From NCBI GenBank assembly GCA_018812395.1, contig JAHJDS010000509.1, positions 1 through 10,361 of the forward strand: DNA of 10,361 nucleotides, written 5' to 3'. Numbering within the stretch: the first letter of the stretch is position 1; each line of letters opens with the position of its first letter. Source of the DNA: Pseudomonadota bacterium (GTDB taxonomy: Bacteria; Desulfobacterota; Desulfarculia; Desulfarculales; JAHJDS01). A program made the position numbers and the translations under genes. The notes beneath the pieces are model-generated. The model was not told where the DNA came from. It worked only from the letters and a program-made list of their open reading frames with translations, and did not search any database. Positions 6,070 through 10,361 of the stretch are shown one piece after another.

Positions 6070-8691
6070 TTAATCCTTTGCGTCCAAGACCTCCCTTACC
6101 TTAAGCGTCAGCGAGTTCGGGGCCAGGGGCTTGGCGATGAAATGGATCCCGGGCTCTAAAATGCCGTGGTGGGCGATGGCGTTGTTCGTGTAGCCGGAGG
6201 CGTAGAGAACCTTGATCCTCGGATAAACGTCTGTCATCCGCTCGGCCAACTGGCGTCCGCTCAGGCCGGGCATGACCACATCGGTCAGCAACAGATCTAT
6301 CCGCCCCTCGAGACCTTCAGCGATCGCCAGAGCCTCCTCGCCATCGGCCGCCTCCAACACGTGATATCCCTTTTCCCTGAGCACCCCGGAGACGAATTGC
6401 CGGACCTTTTCCTCGTCTTCGACGACCAGGATGGTCTCGGTTCCCCCGCGGACGACTGCCGTCTCCCGGTCTCTCTTAAATGACGCGGCCACCTCATCAA
6501 CCCGAGGGAGGTAAATCTTGAAGGTAGTGCCTCGTCCGGGCTCGCTGTAGACAAAGATGTGCCCCCCGCTTTGTTTAACGATGCCGTAGACCGTGGACAG
6601 GCCCAGCCCGGTGCCCTTGCTTTTTTCCTTGGTGGTGAAGAAGGGCTCGAAAATCTGGGACCGCACCTCCTTGTCCATGCCGACCCCGGTGTCGCTGACG
6701 GCCAGCATGACGTGAGGACCGGGCTTGGCCTCAGCGTGAACGCGGCAGTAACTCTCGTCGAGGTCGACGTTCAGGGTCTCGATGGTCAGTTTGCCCCCGG
6801 CCGGCATGGCGTCCCGGGCGTTGATCGCCAGGTTCATGATGACCTGCTCGATCTGTCCCGGGTCGGCCAGGACGGTTCCCAGGTCGGGCTCCGAATGAGT
6901 GACCAGGTCGAAATCTTCGCCGATCAGCCGCCGGAGCATCTTCTCGAGGTTGGCCAGGACCGCCCCCAGGTCCAGAGGTCTGGGTTCCAGGACCTGCCGT
7001 CGGCTGAAGGCCAATAGTTGGCGGGTCAAGTCCGCCGCTCGCCGCCCGGCTGTCTTCACCTCGTTGATGGTCTTGTTCAGGGGGCTGTCAGAGGGCAGCG
7101 CATCCAGGGCCATCTCGCTGTAGCCGATGATGATCGTCAGCAGGTTGTTGAAATCATGGGCCACTCCGCCTGCCAGTTGCCCCACCGCCTCCATTTTCTG
7201 AGCTTGATTGAACTGATCCTCGAGGTTTCGGCGTTCGGTGGTGTCGCGGTAGATTATGCCCACGGCAAAGATGTTGCCCGTATCATCCTTAATCGGAAAC
7301 GATGAACTTTCGCCATATCTGATCTCGTCCTCCATGGACGTCGTGTCCTCGAAGCTCAGCGTTTCACCCTTCTCCAAGACCTGGTTGATCCTGGTGGACC
7401 AAAGCTGTAGGAACTCGGGAAGGTGTCCGAAGCTGTCGCGGATATTCTTTCCGACCGTCCGGTCGCGCGTGAGTCCGGTAAAATCAAGGGCGGCCTGGTT
7501 GGCGAAAAGAATGTTCTGGTCCTTGTCCAAGACGATGATATTGTCCTCTGTTGATTCAAAAACGGCCCGGAAACGTGCCTCGCTCTGGCGCAGTTCCTCT
7601 TCACCCAGGTCGCGTTCGCTCTGGCGCAGTTGCAGCTTCTCGGCCATCTGGTCAAAGGTCCGGGTCAATCGCCCCAGTTCCCCCGCCCCGTATGGCGGTC
7701 CGGCCCGATAGTCCAGATCTCCTGCGGATAGGCGATTTGCGCCCTCGAGCAGTCGATTGACCGGGCGAATAAAGGCGATGCTTCCTCCAAACCAGGCGGC
7801 CAACAAGGCCAACACCAAGACCAGCCCGAATAATGCGAGATAGACAATCAGGTGCCTTTGCGCCCCGGCCAGGGCCAGCCTTTTGGGTACGCCGACGCAC
7901 ACGTAAATCGGGTTGGAACCAACCCAGACGGCAGCGAATCCGTACAGGCGTACCGTCCCCCCCAGGCCCCGAAATTCGGCCGCTCCTTCATGTTTGGTCA
8001 AAATGTACTTGATCAGGTCCGACTCCGCCTGGACAGTGCCGACCAGTCCCTGAACCCGGGGATAGCGGGCCAGTATCAGGCCGTTGTGGTCGATGATTTT
8101 CAGGCTGGCGCCCGGCGGCAGGCGCCTTTCTTGCGCCTGTTCCCGCAGCCAACCCAGGTCAAGACCGACGGCCAGGACCAGCACCAGACGGTTCGCCTCC
8201 CCGATCACGGGATAGGCGAGGAGGATCAGGGGCTTGCCGGAAACACGGCCGATGTAGTATCTACTGATTATGAATCGTCTGGTTTTGATGGCCTGCTGGA
8301 ACCACGTTCGGTCGGAGAAGTTGCTCTTTTTCTTTGTGGGCAGACTGCTGGCGAACAGACTTCCATCCGGGTTGACGGCGATAATGGCGGTGGCACCCTC
8401 TGCTCCTTTCATCATTCTGGAAAAGAGCGCCGCGCAGGCCGCGGCGTCCCGCTGTCGGACCGGGTCAGTCGTGGCGAGGGCCAGAAGTATCTGCCTCCAC
8501 TGCCGTAGGTTACCAGCATGAAGCTCGGATATGTTGCGGGCCGACGCCAAGGCCAGGCTTTGCACTCTCAAGCGGACCTGACGGTGCTGATCAATACCTA
8601 GGCTGAGAATTATTCCAATGGCCGGGCAAACGGAAATAAAAACGAGGAGAACCACTCTGATACGCAGGCTGTCCCATAAGATGCGCCGCAT
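6070..8691 (-). CDS. Membrane-bound hybrid sensor histidine kinase
   Basis: This 873-aa hybrid kinase senses a signal across the inner membrane. In order: TM1 (about 11-33), an extracytoplasmic Cache-like sensor (about 35-275, with DRTWFQQAIKTRRFIIS at 127-143), TM2 (281-308), HAMP (309-360) and PAS (about 368-490). The kinase core follows: a HisKA H-box with phosphoacceptor H512 (GGVAHDFNNLL), and an ATPase domain with N624 (NARDAMP), DTGVG (667-671) and GTGLGL (693-698). A C-terminal receiver domain has D804 (TDVVMPG) and K854. The long frame opens at 8889, but the ATG at 8691 is preferred because GGAGGG precedes it by seven bases and the protein then begins directly at TM1. All catalytic residues are present. 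No partner regulator gene is visible nearby. It runs against all flanking phage-type genes, so it is either a cargo gene or host sequence. Confidence 0.93.
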   Translation of the reverse strand: MRRILWDSLRIRVVLLVFISVCPAIGIILSLGIDQHRQVRLRVQSLALASARNISELHAGNLRQWRQILLALATTDPVRQRDAAACAALFSRMMKGAEGATAIIAVNPDGSLFASSLPTKKKSNFSDRTWFQQAIKTRRFIISRYYIGRVSGKPLILLAYPVIGEANRLVLVLAVGLDLGWLREQAQERRLPPGASLKIIDHNGLILARYPRVQGLVGTVQAESDLIKYILTKHEGAAEFRGLGGTVRLYGFAAVWVGSNPIYVCVGVPKRLALAGAQRHLIVYLALFGLVLVLALLAAWFGGSIAFIRPVNRLLEGANRLSAGDLDYRAGPPYGAGELGRLTRTFDQMAEKLQLRQSERDLGEEELRQSEARFRAVFESTEDNIIVLDKDQNILFANQAALDFTGLTRDRTVGKNIRDSFGHLPEFLQLWSTRINQVLEKGETLSFEDTTSMEDEIRYGESSSFPIKDDTGNIFAVGIIYRDTTERRNLEDQFNQAQKMEAVGQLAGGVAHDFNNLLTIIIGYSEMALDALPSDSPLNKTINEVKTAGRRAADLTRQLLAFSRRQVLEPRPLDLGAVLANLEKMLRRLIGEDFDLVTHSEPDLGTVLADPGQIEQVIMNLAINARDAMPAGGKLTIETLNVDLDESYCRVHAEAKPGPHVMLAVSDTGVGMDKEVRSQIFEPFFTTKEKSKGTGLGLSTVYGIVKQSGGHIFVYSEPGRGTTFKIYLPRVDEVAASFKRDRETAVVRGGTETILVVEDEEKVRQFVSGVLREKGYHVLEAADGEEALAIAEGLEGRIDLLLTDVVMPGLSGRQLAERMTDVYPRIKVLYASGYTNNAIAHHGILEPGIHFIAKPLAPNSLTLKVREVLDAKD

Positions 8692-8733
8692 AGTATGTCC
8701 CTCCACAGTGAAAAAACTTGCTCTGCCTGGGTT

Positions 8734-8762
8734 AATATACCCCATCAAACCCAAGTATTCCA
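8734..8762 (-). promoter_or_regulatory. Possible promoter of the histidine kinase gene
   Basis: On the - strand a TATATT (-10 like, 8734-8739) lies about 43 bp upstream of the ATG in the AT-richest stretch of the window. With a 17-base spacer the -35 position reads TGGAAT, a poor match. The -10 alone is good, so this is tentative. Confidence 0.22.
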
Positions 8763-8773
8763 CCATCACTATT

Positions 8774-8798
8774 AAAAAAATGCATCTTCGATACGAAG
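8774..8798 (-). terminator. Weak terminator-like hairpin upstream of the kinase
   Basis: On the - strand a 5-bp stem CTTCG/CGAAG (8786-8798) with a 3-base loop is followed five bases later by seven T (8774-8780). The short stem and the gap make it a weak candidate for stopping leftward transcripts before the kinase promoter. Confidence 0.25.
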
Positions 8799-8888
8799 GC
8801 CTACTTTCCCACATTCTGGCCTTACCACCAGTACCGCCCTGTTGGGCCGGCCAGCCAAGTATGACCAGACCCACTCCAGCCTGAGTCA

Positions 8889-8916
8889 AGCTCGGCAGAT
8901 CATATCTGCACGAGCT
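8889..8916. repeat. 28-bp imperfect palindrome
   Basis: AGCTCGGCAGAT (8889-8900) pairs over all 12 bases with ATCTGC (8904-8909) plus CGAGCT (8911-8916), around a CAT centre with one extra A at 8910. No T-run follows on either strand, so it is not a terminator. It is a candidate operator, recombination site or stable RNA hairpin, about 200 bp upstream of the kinase start. Confidence 0.6.
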
Positions 8917-9163
8917 CCTCCAGCGTTAATTGCGAAGCTATTTGCCATTGAGCCACACTCCCCGCCGAGGCCGGCTGGTGGAGGGATGAGATCCCTCTAT
9001 CTATTGACCCCGGCCTGCTTTCGACAAGCCAAGATAGTGGCCCAATCGCTTGAGACTCCTAGGTCGACGGCCAAACCAACACATTCGCCGTTCATCCGCA
9101 TAGCAGACCATGTTTGTTGCAGGAGCGGTCTTCATCCTGGAGCTAAGGTCTGCCAACCCGGTT
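8917..9163. other. Non-coding stretch upstream of the kinase
   Basis: I see no frame here with a credible start, ribosome site and protein-like composition on either strand. A perfect 7-bp inverted repeat, GAGGGAT (8981-8987) and ATCCCTC (8991-8997) around GAG, is the only clear structure. A short - strand stretch at about 9011-9098 has a protein-like sound (GLAVDLGVSSDWATILACRK) between stops and might be a gene relic, but I cannot identify it. The part of the gap from 8692 to 8888 holds the promoter and hairpin listed above. Confidence 0.4.
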
Positions 9164-9246
9164 TGTAAATGAGAGGTGGCGCATTGGCCCGTATTGTGGC
9201 GCAATGACCCGTAACGGGGCGCAATGACCTCTATTGGCCCGCATGG
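9164..9246 (+). repeat. 20-bp-period repeat array, IS21-end-like
   Basis: Three units follow head to tail with an exact 20-bp period: GGCGCATTGGCCCGTATTGT (9178-9197), GGCGCAATGACCCGTAACGG (9198-9217) and GGCGCAATGACCTCTATTGG (9218-9237). A decayed fourth begins at 9238 (CCCGCATGG). The array is preceded by TGTAAATGAGAGGT from 9164. A TG-starting end carrying several 20-bp GGCGCA-type repeats resembles the multi-repeat termini bound by IS21-family transposases (IstA). The interior would lie to the right, but no istA or istB is there, so it would be a stranded relic. Alternatives are an iteron or an operator array. Confidence 0.5.
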
Positions 9247-9251
9247 TTGGC

Positions 9252-9280
9252 TTGACTTTTGGTCGGGCGGGTGGTGAAGA
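9252..9280 (+). promoter_or_regulatory. Possible promoter in front of a structured leader
   Basis: TTGACT at 9252-9257 matches the -35 consensus at five of six bases. A 17-base spacer leads to TGAAGA (9275-9280), a poor -10. The downstream hairpin series and terminators imply some promoter in this area; this is the best one I can see. Confidence 0.28.
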
Positions 9281-9284
9281 TGAA

Positions 9285-9449
9285 TTATCATTGGGCGCGG
9301 CTCGGGAGAAGAGCCGCTAATTCTTTTTCGGAGAGCAGCATGGACTAACCCTCGATACCCCAAAGCAAGGGGTCCGGTCAGAGCGGAAGTACCGCACCGG
9401 GCCCGCAGGAGAGCGCCCCCGGGGAAGCATCACCCCGGGGGCTTTTTTT
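9285..9449 (+). ncRNA. Candidate structured leader / small RNA
   Basis: Between the promoter candidate and the first terminator, the + strand folds into consecutive hairpins without a convincing gene. Stem 1 is GCGGCTC/GAGCCGC (9297-9317, loop GGGAGAA). Stem 2 is ACCCC/GGGGT (9357-9373). Stem 3 is CCGGT/ACCGG enclosing GCGG/CCGC (9374-9400). The terminator stem ends at 9442. Such a run is typical of a small RNA or an untranslated leader that ends at an attenuator. No known riboswitch or RNA family signature is recognised. The 5' end is set only by the weak promoter. Confidence 0.4.
9415..9449 (+). terminator. Intrinsic terminator 1
   Basis: A perfect 10-bp stem GCCCCCGGGG (9415-9424) and CCCCGGGGGC (9433-9442) with an 8-base loop is followed directly by seven T (9443-9449). 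This is a textbook rho-independent terminator for rightward transcripts, although no clear protein gene precedes it on this strand. Confidence 0.92.
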
Positions 9450-9461
9450 CGTCCGCCGCCG

Positions 9462-9506
9462 GCCCCGGTCGGTTGGGTCCCTCCGGCCGGCCGGGGCATT
9501 TTTTTT
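9462..9506 (+). terminator. Intrinsic terminator 2, abutting the HNH gene
   Basis: An 11-bp stem GCCCCGGTCGG (9462-9472) and CCGGCCGGGGC (9487-9497), with one G-U pair and a 14-base loop, is followed by A and eight T (9499-9506). It lies 12 bp after terminator 1. The T-run touches the GAGG ribosome site (9507-9510) of the next gene, so read-through would be needed for expression from upstream. Confidence 0.8.
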
Positions 9507-9516
9507 GAGGTCAGGC

Positions 9517-9849
9517 ATGGCCCGTAGCGAACCGTTTCGTGATCCGGCCTACCTGGCCTACATCCGGAAGCAGCCGTGCCTGGTCTGCGGCGGCGCCCAG
9601 GGTCCATCCGTGGCCCACCACGATAACAACGGCGGCAAGGGTCTCAAGGGGAGTGACTACGATGCCTTGCCGCTCTGCCCTGTGCATCACCAGGAGCGGC
9701 ATAACAAGCCCCGGAGCACATTTTGGGATGATCACCGGATCGATCCCGAGCGAGAGATCAGGTGGTTCCTGTCCTGGTACCTGGTCTACACCGTGACTGG
9801 CCGGCCGCCCCGGTCTCCGAGTCGCCGGCCGCCGGAGCGGCCCGGATAG
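9517..9849 (+). CDS. HNH/Ref-like phage nuclease (small)
   Basis: This is a 110-aa protein with a zinc-anchored His-Me finger pattern: CLVC (21-24), AHH (33-35), then CPVHHQERH (54-62), with the FW that often follows at 69-70. This order fits small phage nucleases related to the RecA-dependent Ref/DUF968-type HNH proteins, which cut DNA during recombination or repair. I infer nuclease activity from the motif order only. The C-terminus is a low-complexity, Pro/Arg-rich tail (from about residue 95). The ATG at 9517 has GAGG at 9507-9510 (6-base spacing); a TTG at 9505 in frame lies inside the terminator T-run and is rejected. The gene sits directly behind two terminators and converges with the toxin gene. 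Confidence 0.75.
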   Translation: MARSEPFRDPAYLAYIRKQPCLVCGGAQGPSVAHHDNNGGKGLKGSDYDALPLCPVHHQERHNKPRSTFWDDHRIDPEREIRWFLSWYLVYTVTGRPPRSPSRRPPERPG

Positions 9850-9850
9850 A

Positions 9851-9888
9851 TAAACGTTGGTCAACCAACACTTGCACCAACAGACCGG
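9851..9888. other. Short convergent intergenic with small hairpin
   Basis: Between the nuclease and toxin stops, GTTGG (9856-9860) and CCAAC (9865-9869) form a 5-bp stem with a TCAA loop. It lacks an adjacent T-run, so I do not call a terminator. No other structure is evident. Confidence 0.35.
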
Positions 9889-10158
9889 TCACCGTCCGGC
9901 CTTTTTATAAACATCCTGCCTGTGGCCGATCCTGACCACCAGGACCAGCAGGATGTCATCATGGACCTCGTAAATGATCCGGTAGTCGCCGGTCCGGATC
10001 CGGTAACGGTTCTTCTGGCCCTGGAGTTTTTCGACCCCTCTGGGGCGAGGGGTCTTCGACAGTGATTCTATCTTGGCCGCGATTCGCTTCTTGACGTCGA
10101 CCTCGAGCTTGGCCAATTCCCGGAAGGCGGCCGGCCTCAATTCAATGCGATATTCCAT
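9889..10158 (-). CDS. RelE/ParE-family toxin
   Basis: This 89-aa protein has the full RelE/ParE layout. It begins with MEYRIELRPAAFRELAKL, followed by a helical hairpin (to about 34), then the central VEKLQGQKNRYRIRTGDYRIIYEV (42-65), and ends with LVVRIGHRQDVYKK (73-86). The strand-arginine (R51, R53, R55), R60 and the GHR/Y84 end are the positions used by RelE-type ribosome-dependent mRNA interferases, so toxin function is likely by family, though ParE-type gyrase poisons share the fold. Its ATG directly follows the TAA of the upstream antitoxin gene with no gap, the typical antitoxin-toxin order. It lies on the - strand, opposite to the phage-type genes. Confidence 0.9.
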   Translation of the reverse strand: MEYRIELRPAAFRELAKLEVDVKKRIAAKIESLSKTPRPRGVEKLQGQKNRYRIRTGDYRIIYEVHDDILLVLVVRIGHRQDVYKKAGR

Positions 10159-10361
10159 TTAGGACAGGCCGAGATCGGACTTGGCCTTCTCCCAGGGAAT
10201 GGACTTCCCGGGCTCCCGCAGGGCGGCATCGGCGGCCTCGTTGTCAACCAAGTCCTCGAGGCGGCGCAGAAGCTCCAGGTCCTCCATGGAGATCAGGGCG
10301 GCCACGTTCTTGTCCCGGCGGTGAAGGATGATCCTTTCACCGGTATAGGCGACCCGGTTGA
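10159..10361 (-). CDS. Phd/YefM-type antitoxin, C-terminal part
   Basis: A - strand frame runs off the right edge and stops with TAA at 10159-10161; 66 residues are visible. It includes NRVAYTGERIILHRR, then KNVAALISMEDLELLRRLED, a strong match to the Phd/YefM pattern in which the N-terminal DNA-binding domain ends in VAALxSxEDLELL and is followed by a flexible toxin-binding tail (here EPGKSIPWEKAKSDLGLS). It would neutralise the adjacent RelE-like toxin and repress the shared operon. Its start and promoter lie outside the window. Confidence 0.88.
   Translation of the reverse strand, partial: NRVAYTGERIILHRRDKNVAALISMEDLELLRRLEDLVDNEAADAALREPGKSIPWEKAKSDLGLS

Noticed and set aside
6358..6363. 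Second CACGTG as another parS site
   Set aside because: Flanking bases do not match the parS consensus and it lies in the receiver-domain coding sequence of the kinase.
8692..8889. Upstream extension of the histidine kinase frame to an ATG at 8889
   Set aside because: The extra 66 residues are not kinase-like, lack a ribosome site, cover AT-rich regulatory-looking DNA, and the ATG at 8691 has a strong GGAGGG directly before TM1.
9178..9237. CRISPR array
   Set aside because: The 20-bp units are contiguous with no spacers, only three are clear, and no cas gene is nearby.
9280..9348. 22-codon reading frame inside the leader region (starts MNYHWARLG)
   Set aside because: No usable ribosome site and its bases are explained by the hairpin at 9297-9317; a leader peptide cannot be excluded but is not supported.
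9001..9363. 120-codon frame on the - strand
   Set aside because: It crosses the 20-bp repeats and the hairpins, has no ribosome site and its composition is not protein-like.

Overview
The window looks like part of a GC-rich (pro)phage or phage-derived island, probably in a proteobacterium or a Desulfobacterota-like host. The host guess rests only on composition and the style of the histidine kinase and is weak. No structural, terminase or integrase gene is visible, so the phage reading depends on the small-gene set (J-domain, ASCH-like, zinc-knuckle, ParB-like, HNH/Ref-like, Xis-like), the tight gene packing and an embedded tRNA.

Left block (1-5901, + strand): the tail of an upstream gene, a tRNA-Pro(UGG) with encoded CCA, and thyX (flavin-dependent thymidylate synthase). 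Then follow a J-domain protein, a small Cys4 protein, an ASCH-like protein, a zinc-knuckle/coiled-coil protein, an HTH-like protein, an unrecognised protein and a 577-aa ParB-like protein with two Cys4 clusters. The block closes with a 66-aa excisionase-like HTH protein. thyX overlaps the next gene by 8 bp, and five consecutive junctions after that are 4-bp ATGA overlaps, so this looks like one translationally coupled early operon for nucleotide supply and DNA transactions. A parS-like dyad lies about 270 bp upstream of the ParB-like gene.

Middle block (5902-9163): a single long gene on the opposite strand encodes a membrane-bound hybrid histidine kinase (TM, Cache-like sensor, TM, HAMP, PAS, HisKA, HATPase, receiver). 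Its AT-richer flanks hold several inverted repeats. It interrupts the co-directional phage-type genes and may be a moron-like insertion or a piece of host chromosome.

Right block (9164-10361): three clear 20-bp-period repeats (resembling the multi-repeat end of an IS21-family element, or an operator array), a TTGACT promoter candidate, and a run of hairpins ending in two tandem intrinsic terminators. These sit directly in front of a small HNH/Ref-like nuclease gene. A RelE/ParE toxin and the end of its Phd/YefM-type antitoxin lie on the - strand at the right edge.

The points most worth a second look are the ParB-like protein with its parS-like site, the leader RNA with tandem terminators, and the kinase inserted between phage-type modules.
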